A DNA stretch of 64,000 nt, taken from positions 1,853,474 through 1,917,473 of the forward strand of contig NC_025866.1 of NCBI RefSeq assembly GCF_000755165.1. Reading direction: 5' to 3'. The stretch comes from Leishmania panamensis (Eukaryota; Euglenozoa; Kinetoplastea; Trypanosomatida; Trypanosomatidae). Shown one piece after another: positions 49,497 through 59,111 of the stretch (positions are counted from its first letter, which is position 1; every line of letters starts with the position of its first letter). The notes beneath the pieces are model-generated. The model ran no database searches. It saw only the letters and a list, made by a program, of their open reading frames with translations, and had not been told where the DNA came from. The position numbers and the translations under genes were made by a program.

Positions 49497-49757
49497 ATGC
49501 AATTCCCCAACGCGCGCACGCCTCTTTCTGCATCCTGTGGACAAGTACACCCGGCTGCAAGTATCGACGAGGGTGCAGTCTGCCTCTTTGCTTCGTGGCA
49601 CCGCGACGAGGGGAAACAACAGGCACGCAGTGCAGCGGTGTCGCAGGAGCACACACACGGGCGAATGCTGAGCGAGGCGCAGGAGACGGGACTGTCACAG
49701 TATTATTGGGCCATAGACACGTCGCTCTCGTTTAAACCCCTACACAAACCTCTCTGA
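49497..49757 (+). CDS. Possible small gene encoding an 86-residue protein
   Basis: An ATG-initiated frame of 86 residues between the CinA/nucleotidyltransferase gene and uS15m. It begins eight bases after a strong AG acceptor and ends before the separate acceptor of the next gene at 49811, so it could have its own mRNA. Codon use is coding-like. The middle is Ala/Gln/His-rich and the C-terminus is SQYYWAIDTSLSFKPLHKPL. No family is recognised; a loose likeness to the tail of small SOSS-C-type proteins (a helical body ending in Y, F and D residues) was noticed but is not strong. It could still be a chance frame in a 5' or 3' UTR. Confidence 0.4.
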   Translation: MQFPNARTPLSASCGQVHPAASIDEGAVCLFASWHRDEGKQQARSAAVSQEHTHGRMLSEAQETGLSQYYWAIDTSLSFKPLHKPL

Positions 49758-49786
49758 GTGTATTTTCGGGTAGCGCTTGGCCCAAC

Positions 49787-49811
49787 GCCCCTCTTCTCTT
49801 TTTTACTTCAG
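49787..49811 (+). promoter_or_regulatory. Candidate spliced-leader acceptor for uS15m
   Basis: The tract CGCCCCTCTTCTCTTTTTTA leads directly to CTTCAG (AG 49810-49811), 105 bases before the ATG at 49917. Confidence 0.6.
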
Positions 49812-49916
49812 AGTGGGTTGTGGCCTTAGATCGATCGGCCTTTCGCTTCGTCATCACTGTTCGTTTTCCTCCCTAATCGCTTGCTCCCACCCCCACGATC
49901 CTCTCGTGTCGCAGCC

Positions 49917-51206
49917 ATGCTGTCGCACACCGCTGTCTGGCTGCGGGTGCTCAGCCGCAAGAACAAAACCCCCCAACGCATGTCGAACTTCACTAAGGTA
50001 ACAAACCTAAACAAGGCGGAGAAGGCGAAGATTGAGACGATCGATGGTGACGTCGTCAAGGGTCGTGGCCGTGTGCACCGCCGCTCGCACAGCGGGTTGA
50101 AGGATGCCATCGAAGCGATGGAGCACCCAGCCATTTGGCTATGGTACCCGTGGCGCAAGAACCCAGAGCCGCCGACGCCGTACATGCCATCGCAGCGCGC
50201 GCTCAAGAACGTCCACGGCGCCATCTTCGCCGATCTTACCCCTATTCAGAAGAAGAAGCAGGAGCAGATGCTCTACGGAGTGAACATCCCCGAGACGCGG
50301 GTCATGAGGTTCGAGCAGCAGCACCCACTCCTTGCAATGGCGCTGAAGCAGTTGGATGGGCAGCCGAAGGGGTTCCCTTTTTGGTACAAGAAGTACCCGA
50401 CGCGTCGCCACGCCTATGAGCAGCGCTTCAGCGTACCGCCAGAGATGCTGGAGGGGTACAGCGACAGTATCAAGAAGGCCTTTGGTAAAGACATGATGAC
50501 GATTCAGGAGAAGCAGTTCTCGCAGGAGGCAATGTACATGGAGCGGTACGCCGAGCACGACTTCGACACGACCAGCCCGGCCGTGCTGGCGGTGAAGCGG
50601 GCGCTGAAAGTGCGTGTGCTGCGGAACCACTTGCTGACGAACCCACACAACAACATTGTCAAGACAATTCTAGCAAACACTGAACGAAAGCTGAACCACA
50701 CTCTTCGCCGACTGCGCAAAGTTGACTTCAAACGTTATTGGGAGATAATTCGCGACCACGATGTGCAGGACGTGCTGCAGCCGCCAAACCTTGTGACGTA
50801 TAGGCAGGGCTCGTACTGGCGGTACGACTGGAACGCAGGGTTAGCGATAAGCACGCAACTTGCGGACGTGCTGGACCCGCGCGGCCTCAACGGCTGCGTC
50901 GAGACGGGCCGCTCCCGTTCCGAGGTGGCTCGAGATCTCGGCCTCTCGTACACACGCCCGTTGCAGGAAAACGAGAAGAAGCAGCTCTCGGAGCAGGCTG
51001 TCTACTACGAGCGGCTGGCTAAGTTTAAGATGGAGCAACCGGAGGCGGCACGCGCGCAGGAGCGGGAGCGCTTTGTCCGCAAGTTCTCCGGCATGTTCCT
51101 CAAGCTGGATATCAAGTCCGGTGTCCCTGACTTCCCAAGCACGTACCGCAAGCTTCTCGGAACGCAGGTGGCGCGGTGGTCGTCGAAGCGGCACGGTCCC
51201 ATGTAG
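49917..51206 (+). CDS. Mitochondrial ribosomal protein uS15m
   Basis: A 429-residue protein. Residues about 221-280 match the S15 core: AVKRALKVRVLRNHLLTNP, then NNIVKTILANTERKLNHTLR and RLRKVDFKRYWEIIRDHDV, which are the helices that contact small-subunit rRNA. The large N- and C-terminal extensions, rich in Lys, Arg and aromatic residues (for example AIWLWYPWRKNPE near 65), are typical of trypanosomatid mitoribosomal proteins, which compensate for a very small rRNA. The N-terminus MLSHTAVWLRVLSRK is a plausible mitochondrial presequence. The open frame begins at a TTG twelve codons upstream; the ATG at 49917 is used. Confidence 0.8.
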   Translation: MLSHTAVWLRVLSRKNKTPQRMSNFTKVTNLNKAEKAKIETIDGDVVKGRGRVHRRSHSGLKDAIEAMEHPAIWLWYPWRKNPEPPTPYMPSQRALKNVHGAIFADLTPIQKKKQEQMLYGVNIPETRVMRFEQQHPLLAMALKQLDGQPKGFPFWYKKYPTRRHAYEQRFSVPPEMLEGYSDSIKKAFGKDMMTIQEKQFSQEAMYMERYAEHDFDTTSPAVLAVKRALKVRVLRNHLLTNPHNNIVKTILANTERKLNHTLRRLRKVDFKRYWEIIRDHDVQDVLQPPNLVTYRQGSYWRYDWNAGLAISTQLADVLDPRGLNGCVETGRSRSEVARDLGLSYTRPLQENEKKQLSEQAVYYERLAKFKMEQPEAARAQERERFVRKFSGMFLKLDIKSGVPDFPSTYRKLLGTQVARWSSKRHGPM

Positions 51207-52302
51207 TTCCACGCAGACCCTTTGCGCGATGTGCTCAGTGCTGTATGTAGTACGTGTGTACGTGTGTTGCTTCACACCAGTCCGTCTTGGCAAGGGACCT
51301 CTTTGTGGTTCCCTTTTTGTTATCGCCTCTTCACTTGGTGTGTGTGTGTGTGCTCAGTTGTCTGGGTGATATTGGATGAGGTAGCTGAGTGGTGGTCGAT
51401 GTCGCCGTCTCTCCGCGTGCATACGTGTTTGACCTCCTCTTGTGCGCCTGAGAGTGAAAGCATGCATGTCTTCGTCTCTCTCTCCCTCTCTCTCTCTCTG
51501 ACTGTGTCGGCGCGGGTTCGCGCCTTCTTCCCTGTTGTGTCCTCATTTATGTGTCCGCCTCCGACGGTGTCTACTCTCTAACAACACAAAACAAAGCCGG
51601 AGAGCCATTTGCCGTGTACGAGTGATGTGACAGCCACGTACGTGGCGCGCATTCAGAAACGACGGAGATGTGCCTTGTATGTGTGCGTGTATGGGTGGAA
51701 AGTACACAAGTCCCAATCAAGATGGCTCACGTACTGTTGTGAGGAGAGCGTGCGCCATCGATTTCATCACCAAGCCCGCATACCACCCTTTTAAGCTCTG
51801 GACAGGAGCCTTCCTCTCCCTTGCAGATTCTTCTCCCTGTGTGCGTGTGTGTGTGTGTGTACTGTACTGTCAAAGGGGTTCGTGTCGCCCCCTTTATTTC
51901 CTTCCTCCTCTACTCCCCCCCTCCCCTGCTCCATCTTGCATCATCTTGCGTTGCTTGGGTGGCGCAGTGACTCCGGAAAATCAAGCCTCCATGCACACGC
52001 AAGAGCATAAGAAGAGAACCTTGAGACGCGTGTCTTATGTGTATCAGCAGCACTCATCACGCTCTCCGTCAGCTGCCTCCTCGTCGCTCCTCCGGGTCTT
52101 GTAGGTTCACAAACACTTGCATTAGAGGAGGGAAAGAGGGCACGGCGCAGAGCTGGTACACCCACCTGAAACCCTCATCTTCATTTCATGTGGTGATGCC
52201 CTTAGAGCATACTCTTACCGCCTCATAGACAGATACGTACACCCAGGTGGCACGTTGGAGCAACTGCCCTCCCCCTCCTACCGCCGCCCACTCGAGGTGC
52301 TG
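51207..52302. other. Intergenic/UTR sequence
   Basis: No gene is recognised. CT-rich runs occur at about 51472-51500 and 51893-51940, with a GT repeat at about 51840-51860. Confidence 0.6.
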
Positions 52303-55146
52303 ATGCCCAGAGTGCCAGACAAGATATTGGTAGGCCCCACCACGTACGTGCATTTCCGTCGCAAGCACAGGGACTACTACGCGCCGGACTTCTTAATCGG
52401 CGGCGATGATCTACCATCGGCGCCGTCGCTGGAGAATAGCGAGCACGTGTGGCGCTACAGCGTGTCGAAGGAGTACAACAACACCGTTTTCTTTTTCAAC
52501 ACATTGTCGCGCAAGTCCGTATGGGTGCTTCCGGTTGTGCACCTCGATGGCCGCACGGAGCCACTGGGTGAAGGTGAGTTGATGCGCACCCTCTACTCCA
52601 GTGTCGTCGATGGAGGAACTGGTTCGGTGCAAGAGACGACGAGCAATGAACTCAGCAAAGCCAGTGTGCACGGCGAGGAAAAATATTGGGCCGCTCGCAA
52701 GAAGCTCAACGTCGACCTCACTGACTCATTCCGTCCATCACCTCAATCAGCGTCAGCCGTCGTGGATCATTCAAAGTCGACGAGGGATAACTCTCCTCGC
52801 GATACCCTCTCGGCAACAGCGACTTCACTCGCTGCAGCGCCATCCGCCGGGTCTTCCTCACCGCTAAAGGCGGTCACTGGAGAGCGGACACTTGAAGCAG
52901 AAGTGGGTGGCGCCTCTGTTTTGCCGAGCACAGTTGCCGAAGGAGAACACCATAGACCAACATTGCAGGACCGAATCGCTGCGTGGCGGACCCGCCAGCG
53001 CTGCTCAGCGTCGCAAGCAGAAGCCCAGGAGCAACAAATCTCTACCACTGAGAGCCCAACAGTGTCCACGGCCGCGACGGCGAAGATGCACCCTCTGGCT
53101 ATTGAAGATCCCTTTGTTTACGCAATGTCATCTACAGTGCCAACCGACAAGGAGTGCGGTTCCTCGAGCGCACCAGGTGTGCTCCACACGGAGAAGAACG
53201 ACGTGCTAACGGGCACGCCTGGCGGGTCGTATCACCACTTACCCGTGTATACCCAGTCGCTAGGAGCTGCCGTTGCTTCTCCTGACCCTGAGGGCGCGTT
53301 GCACACGCCGGTGTCGAAGCAGGGTCAGTCGCTCAAGAGCCACACCGTTGCGCCTCCAGCCAAACTCACATCACCTCCCATCCAGGGGTGGGAACTCGCG
53401 ACCGCCACAGAACTTCTCCGTCGAGAAAAAATTGCCGCCATGCGGCAGGAAATAGCGGCACTGGAGTGCCGTCGCCGCGCGTTGGCTGTGGAGCAGGCAG
53501 AGGCAGAGGAGTGCGCGCGTCTAGCACAGGCACGCGCCACCGCTGAGCGTGCACGCTTGCAAGACGCGGAACAGGCTGCACGTGAACAGGCCCAGCGACG
53601 CGCTGCTGAATCGCGTGTACAGGACGTGAACGAGTACTTGTCGAAGCAGCGGCAGTTGCAGGAAGTAGCGCAGTCGACTGTAGAGGACTCGTTCACGTAC
53701 GCCTCTCGTATTGCTGCGCAGCTCGCAGCAGCAGCCCCTCGACCAGAGAACATCCTCATCCCCAGCAAAGGGAATTCGAGTGAAGCGGGTAGTGGCGCGA
53801 GTGCGCGGCTTACACCGCCTCATTACCGCGTCCATCAAGTTGGCCGAGTTGTACCGGCTGTAGTAGCGCCTCAAGCTGCATTACCGATGGCAGAGGAGCC
53901 GGACCGTCATGCAGCAGTGAAGAAAGACGGAGAAAGTGCTGTGGTAGGAACACTGCGTGACACACTAACCGGCGCGCCTACGTCGGCTGGCATGACGACG
54001 ACTCAGCGCCGCCAGCAGCGCCTCGCTTATGCGATGCCACACTTGTACGAGGGAGAGGTCATCACCTACCGCCCTAGCAGCAACTTTACCCGCCAGGCAG
54101 CCCTGCACGATGGTACCGCTGCGATCAGGAACCAACCTCCTCGAACGCTCAATTCCTCGGCAGGCCCCACCGCACCGGTTATCTTGGCGTCCAAGCGCGA
54201 TGGCACAGGCACGCAGTACTACGATGCGGCCCACCAGCACTTCTTCACCGGCACCTGGCGCGAGGACAACCGAGAAGGTATCGGTGTATTATCGCTGCCA
54301 ACCACTGCGGTGCAGGGCAGCTGGCAAGGCGACCAACTAGTCGGGCCTGCCGTCTTGCAAACACGGCACAGCAAAGGCACAGTCACTTTCATCTCCGGGA
54401 AGCCAGCCGGCGGCTCACAGGCACCCGGGACTAGCCCTTCTAGAACCTCTTCGCGTCCCAACGGCGCACTCCCGTCCGGAGCCTCGTACACATCGAACAC
54501 CACAGATGGCACCACCACGTTGACCGGTAACGCCGTTGTGGAGCTGGACAACAAGGCGCTGTTCGTCGGTGCTCTCAAGGAGGGCCGAGTGCGTGCTCCA
54601 TATATCCTTCAGCTGGGACAGGGCGACTACATCGAATGGATTGGCGCTTCCGCGTGCCACAAAGGACATGCTCGTGTACCTGATGGCACATCAGGCGAGC
54701 TGCTAAAGCACACCCCCGCCCATTTGGCCTCCTCGTCCTCCTCCGTCTCCGCTTTGAAAGTTGGCACTGGTGAGTGCCGCATCCGCTTTCGCAATGGCGA
54801 CACCTACGTTGGGCATGTCTGCAACTTTCAACTCCACGGCTTCGGCTACTACCGCTTCGCCGAGGACGGGCACTCCTACACAGGTCACTTTGAGGGTGGC
54901 TGGCCGCACGGGAAGGGACTGCTAATCTTTGCAAACAGCGACGTCTACCGCGGGGGCTTCGCGAAGGGGCTCTTCAATGGCCACGGCACGTATGCCTCAC
55001 ACGCGGAGCAGTACGTATACGAGGGTGACTGGATAGCTGGAAAGATGAACGGTGAGGGCTCGCTAGCCTTTGCCAACGGCGATGTATGGAAGGGCACCTT
55101 CAAGGACGACAATCGTGTAGCCGGTGCGTACACGACGCTCGCGTAA
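52303..55146 (+). CDS. WW-domain and MORN-repeat protein
   Basis: A 947-residue protein. Near residues 48-76 a WW-like domain reads WRYSVSKEYNNTVFFFN, then SRKSVWVLP, with the two tryptophans and closing proline. Residues about 370-455 form an Ala/Glu/Arg-rich coiled coil (LECRRRALAVEQAEAEECAR). The C-terminal part has MORN repeats: a single one near 646 (FFTGTWREDNREGIG) and a cluster at about 833-940 (YVGHVCNFQLHGFGYYRF, YTGHFEGGWPHGKGLLIF, YEGDWIAGKMNGEGSLAF, WKGTFKDDN). MORN proteins in trypanosomatids often sit at cytoskeletal collars near the flagellar pocket, and WW domains bind proline-rich motifs. The location here is inferred only. The open frame starts at a TTG; the ATG at 52303 is used. 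Confidence 0.8.
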   Translation: MPRVPDKILVGPTTYVHFRRKHRDYYAPDFLIGGDDLPSAPSLENSEHVWRYSVSKEYNNTVFFFNTLSRKSVWVLPVVHLDGRTEPLGEGELMRTLYSSVVDGGTGSVQETTSNELSKASVHGEEKYWAARKKLNVDLTDSFRPSPQSASAVVDHSKSTRDNSPRDTLSATATSLAAAPSAGSSSPLKAVTGERTLEAEVGGASVLPSTVAEGEHHRPTLQDRIAAWRTRQRCSASQAEAQEQQISTTESPTVSTAATAKMHPLAIEDPFVYAMSSTVPTDKECGSSSAPGVLHTEKNDVLTGTPGGSYHHLPVYTQSLGAAVASPDPEGALHTPVSKQGQSLKSHTVAPPAKLTSPPIQGWELATATELLRREKIAAMRQEIAALECRRRALAVEQAEAEECARLAQARATAERARLQDAEQAAREQAQRRAAESRVQDVNEYLSKQRQLQEVAQSTVEDSFTYASRIAAQLAAAAPRPENILIPSKGNSSEAGSGASARLTPPHYRVHQVGRVVPAVVAPQAALPMAEEPDRHAAVKKDGESAVVGTLRDTLTGAPTSAGMTTTQRRQQRLAYAMPHLYEGEVITYRPSSNFTRQAALHDGTAAIRNQPPRTLNSSAGPTAPVILASKRDGTGTQYYDAAHQHFFTGTWREDNREGIGVLSLPTTAVQGSWQGDQLVGPAVLQTRHSKGTVTFISGKPAGGSQAPGTSPSRTSSRPNGALPSGASYTSNTTDGTTTLTGNAVVELDNKALFVGALKEGRVRAPYILQLGQGDYIEWIGASACHKGHARVPDGTSGELLKHTPAHLASSSSSVSALKVGTGECRIRFRNGDTYVGHVCNFQLHGFGYYRFAEDGHSYTGHFEGGWPHGKGLLIFANSDVYRGGFAKGLFNGHGTYASHAEQYVYEGDWIAGKMNGEGSLAFANGDVWKGTFKDDNRVAGAYTTLA

Positions 55147-55885
55147 AGCGCATAGTGAGATGCTCGAGGTTCATCTTGTATGGTTCCCCATCTCACGGAT
55201 AGCAACTGACCCTCGAGTTTCGGTCGTGCGTGCCCCTGCCTTACCGCAACCCTCCACCCTGACACCGATCTCCCCCCAATCATGGCCTAGTGCACGTCTT
55301 CACAAGGTACTGCTGTTCGCAGGTGAGACCAGAAGGACAGGGAAATATCTTCATGGAAGATTGAAGCTCTGAGAGTGAGAGTCCCATGATAGGGTCGCCG
55401 GAAGGCACCTTTTTTGTGATCTGCCAATGTAGGGGGAGGGGGGAGGGGAGGGAGTTGCTCGTCTACGCGCCGTGTAGTAACACGGCATACCTCCGTGACG
55501 GCCTTCCGCCACGCGGCGCAATGGCATGGGCGAGCGTAAAGCGACTTTAGGGGACGGGTACCATCCACTCCCTCCTCTTTAGTAGTGGATAGGCCTCCCC
55601 TCCCCTCCGCTCAAACTGCCCTCGATGACCTTGAATGTGTTTCGAATGGCTCCTTCCCCACGTGTACCCCTCTCACACCTCCACTCTGCTCCACCTACCG
55701 CCATGCACGTGTACACGCACATAAGTCATCGTTACGCCTCCCCCCCTCCCGCTTCAGCAGAAAGCTACAAAGGGAGAGCTGGTTGACGGAGCAGGTTTCG
55801 TCTGAAGAGCTCGCATTGGTGGCAATCACCCACAAGCACACACAAGAACCCGCCGCAGAGCACTCTCTTTTCTTTTAGACCCAGG
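55147..55885. other. Intergenic/UTR sequence
   Basis: No gene is recognised. A G-rich patch near 55430-55455 and a pyrimidine-rich stretch from about 55640 to 55755 are present; the latter is probably the splice region for the next gene. Confidence 0.6.
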
Positions 55886-56320
55886 ATGGGCTACACACGG
55901 GAGCGCACGAACCGGCACTTCTTTGTGTCCCGCGCCAATGCCTTCTTCTCTCGTCTGCCAATTGCTCGCATTCAGCGCGCGTTGGCGATGGAGGCAATCA
56001 AGAAGGGCTCCATGAAGCCGTGGAAGTACACCAAGGAGCAGATCGTTGGCTCTCCCGTCACATGCAACTTCGAGTACAACCCACGGCCGGTGCGCCTCAT
56101 CGGCACAGTAATGGATGCGCACACCGAGGAGACAAGCATCAAGGGTGGGCTGAAGGTATATGCGCGCAACGAGGAGGCGAACATGATGCTGTGGATCCCA
56201 GCCGGCAACCCCAAGCTGAAGTATGAGGTGACCTCCGCCAAAGGCAGCTTTGAGCATTACCTGGACGAGCGTAGCAAGTGGGACGAGGCGTGGCTAACGG
56301 GTCGCGCTCGCATGAAGTAA
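55886..56320 (+). CDS. Small conserved-looking protein, function unknown
   Basis: A 144-residue, basic, well-ordered protein with no low-complexity region. The N-terminus (TRERTNRHFFVSRANAFFSR) is rich in Arg, Phe and Ser, compatible with mitochondrial import. The body has strand-like segments (RPVRLIGTVMDAHTEETSIK, then GLKVYARNEEANMMLWIPAG) and ends with a charged helix. This composition resembles small mitoribosomal or respiratory-complex subunits, but no family is recognised. The ATG at 55886 opens the frame after a pyrimidine-rich region. Codon use is strongly coding-like. Confidence 0.7.
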   Translation: MGYTRERTNRHFFVSRANAFFSRLPIARIQRALAMEAIKKGSMKPWKYTKEQIVGSPVTCNFEYNPRPVRLIGTVMDAHTEETSIKGGLKVYARNEEANMMLWIPAGNPKLKYEVTSAKGSFEHYLDERSKWDEAWLTGRARMK

Positions 56321-56910
56321 GGCTTGTGCTCACAAGACGAAGATAGTGGTGGTGGCAGGTGCGCATCACACGCGCAATCACGAATGAATTGATGACAGCA
56401 CGCCGTCGTTGCTTTTGTTTGCAGGAATCACACGCCGATTCGATAAGCCAAGCAAAAGGCACACAAACCCCCAATGCGCAAGTCGTGTGCGTGTAGGCAA
56501 TAAAGGAAGATGGCGACCTCGTAGCGATGCTAGCAACACGCATGCGTGGGCTGCTGTGACAGAGAGAGAGAGAGAGTTGTCGCTAGCCACTTCTGCAGAC
56601 TCTCCTGCGACTTCAAGAGACACTGGAGAGGGAGGAACGTGAAGGAAAACTGAGAAGAGACGCCCGTATTGACGTTCACCAAGTAGCCGCCACTGAACGG
56701 CATCTTGCACTTTGAGTTTTCCTTGACGGTGCCGGCCAGATGTGCCCCTGTGTCTGTGTTTCTTTTCGAGACCCCGTAGTGCATGTGCGTTGCTCTCTGC
56801 ACTTCGCTGCCAGGCATACACTTTCTCTCGCACCTCCACCCTGTCCATGCGTCTCAGCTCCGCGACTCTATCTATCATACGCACACACACCCACACACGC
56901 ACGCCGAGAA

Positions 56911-56926
56911 ATATATATATATATAT
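56911..56926. repeat. AT dinucleotide repeat
   Basis: About eight consecutive AT units, unusual in this GC-rich sequence. Confidence 0.85.
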
Positions 56927-57055
56927 TTACACTGACACTCACACATTTTCAGCTTTTTCTCCCACAAGTACGCGTAGAGAGGCCCCAAAGAGAAGAGACA
57001 GAAGCGATAGAGAAGGAGCGCGTGGGTCAGGCGTGTGTGGCTCGCCAAAGGGCAC

Positions 57056-57080
57056 GTGTGTGTGTGTGTGTGTGTGTGTG
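57056..57080. repeat. GT dinucleotide repeat
   Basis: About 12 consecutive GT units ahead of the RWD-protein gene. Confidence 0.85.
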
Positions 57081-57344
57081 TTGTCCCTCTCTCTCTCTTT
57101 CACCTGGGTGCTTTTCTCTCTGGCGTTGGCCGTCGTTGGTGACTCAGCCTCAATCTCCTCTGTTGAGATCAGTATTATCTACGCATTTTTACGCGGCCCA
57201 CTGTGTGAGAGAGAGGCAGGCACACACGGAGGGTAGTCGCTGCGCATGCATCTGCAGCTGACAGCTCATCGCGCAGAAGTCTGTGGATAACAGACGAGGA
57301 GAGAGTCATAGGAAAGACGCGCAACATCGGCGTCCATATTCGCC

Positions 57345-58043
57345 ATGCCACCAGCGACCGAAGCTCAGGAGATGGAGATGGAGATGGTACAGGGGATGTA
57401 CGATACGTACGAGCTCCTCTCCAACGACCCGCCGTCGTACTGCGTCTCTTTAGCTGCCACGGAGGATGAGCCGCCACAGCTGAAGGTAATCATCACCTAC
57501 CCCACCGAGGACTACCCGGAATCGGCACCGTGCGCTGTCACGTTAGAGTGCATTGCCAAGACGTGCCGCATTCAAGTGGGCACCATAACGAAGCAAGTCG
57601 CCACCACCTGCGAGGAAAACATCGGCCTGCACAGCGCTGTGCTTGTGCTTCAGCAGGTGCAGGAGTTTCTGTCGCGCGCTATCGAAGAAGAAGAGAGGGC
57701 GGACCTGCTTCGCCGTGGAGAAGTAATCGCAACTGAGGCGGCAAAGCGTGCCGGTGCTGTGGAGGAGGACCCGACCATCCGACTAGGCACAGCAGCCACG
57801 CGGGAGCTCTTCGAGGAGTGGATCCTCAAGCACAACGCGGAGAAGGCTAAGGCGCGGGCGGAACGCGAGAAGAAAGAAGTGAAGGTATCTGCCTCGAAGC
57901 TGTCGGGCCGACAACTCTGGGATAATAGTCTGAAATCCGCTGATTGGGCGCTGTTTGGGGGTGAAGTCGAAGAGGATGGCGGCGGGGATGTGGACTTTGA
58001 CTCCATGAAGGATCTGAACGAGGATGAGTTTGATCTTGCGTAA
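57345..58043 (+). CDS. RWD-domain protein, RWDD1/Gir2-like
   Basis: A 232-residue protein. Residues 1-115 form an RWD domain: EMEMVQGMYDTYELLSNDPP, then LKVIITYPTEDYPESAP with the conserved YP...YP pattern. After a charged helix (about 115-185) the tail has TRELFEEWILKHNAEKAKAR, then KLSGRQLWDNS and an acidic C-terminus (DSMKDLNEDEFDLA), as in RWDD1/Gir2. Those proteins bind the DRG2/Rbg2 GTPase and influence translation and Gcn2. The length is close to the family's. The ATG at 57345 opens the frame. Confidence 0.8.
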   Translation: MPPATEAQEMEMEMVQGMYDTYELLSNDPPSYCVSLAATEDEPPQLKVIITYPTEDYPESAPCAVTLECIAKTCRIQVGTITKQVATTCEENIGLHSAVLVLQQVQEFLSRAIEEEERADLLRRGEVIATEAAKRAGAVEEDPTIRLGTAATRELFEEWILKHNAEKAKARAEREKKEVKVSASKLSGRQLWDNSLKSADWALFGGEVEEDGGGDVDFDSMKDLNEDEFDLA

Positions 58044-59111
58044 GGAGGGCGTGTGTAGGGAGAGGGGGGGGGCGGGCTAACAGGTGAAACGCTTGTCCCT
58101 CCCCCTCCCCTTACACACACACACCGTTGTTGAGCTGATTGGCGACCATCTGTGTGTGTTAATGTTGCTGATGTTCTTGCCTTCCTTTCCTCCTAAATCA
58201 ACGGCTAAGACTACCTGCGCACTCCACGTGTCATGAAAAAGAAGCACACACATCGAAAAGGGAGGTGCTTTGCCTCAGCCGCGGCACACGAACGCACCAA
58301 GAGCAACGTAATTCCCTCAACACACCCACCCACACACACGCGCACACACACACACACCGTCAGTGCAATGGGGAGGGGATTGGAGTGAAAGTCAACAAGC
58401 TTTATGCTGCTGGGGTCTCTGCATCTACTCGCAAGAGGTCGTTGGGGAGCAGCTACTAGTGTTTAGAAGGCGAGTGGCAACCTCTGATATCGTCGCCCTC
58501 CCCTGTCCCTTTCTGCCGCTGTGTGTGTGCGTGTTGGGGGGGAGGGAGGAGGGGGTGTACATCGAAAGTGCCCGGGTGTGACGAGCGAAAGGACCATTGA
58601 CATTGTGGGAGTGTGGACCCACGTGGACTTCATACCCCTCCCCCCCGAGGCCACACAGAGACGTAAAAGGATTTCACTACGGCCTTCTCTGTGACTGTGG
58701 GTCTCTCTCTCTTTTTCCCTCTCCCTCCTGATCATCTTTGCGTTTTCGTATGCTTTTCCCTTTACATATTTGTGTCCCTCCTCAAGCTCTACAAGTGCTC
58801 TCCTCTCGACGGTTTAATTTGCACTTCTGCGCTGGCAATGGTCCAGGAGGTACTCCTGGCGATCACAGCGTTTGATTCCTGCCTCCCACCATCCCTTCTC
58901 CCCACCCCCCGCCCCCAACAGGACACGACGTGAAACGGGGTAATACGAGCAGCATAGTCCTAGCTCCCACGGTGCGATCCCAATCCTTCGTTCCCCCACC
59001 ACTCTACCCCACGCGCGCCCACACAGCAGTATTAGCGTAAGCAGCACTTGCTGACATTTTGCTCCTCTTGTTTGTTTCTTTTTTTTGTATATCGCGCCAT
59101 CTTCACGAATC
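58044..59111. other. Intergenic/UTR sequence
   Basis: No gene is recognised. CA repeats near 58322-58358, G-rich patches near 58056-58075 and 58538-58555, and CT-rich tracts near 58700-58730 are present. Confidence 0.65.

Larger units (their letters stand above)
56321..57344. other. Intergenic/UTR sequence
   Basis: No gene is recognised. An AT dinucleotide repeat (about 56911-56926) and a GT repeat (about 57057-57080) are present, with CT-rich tracts between 57085 and 57115. Confidence 0.65.
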
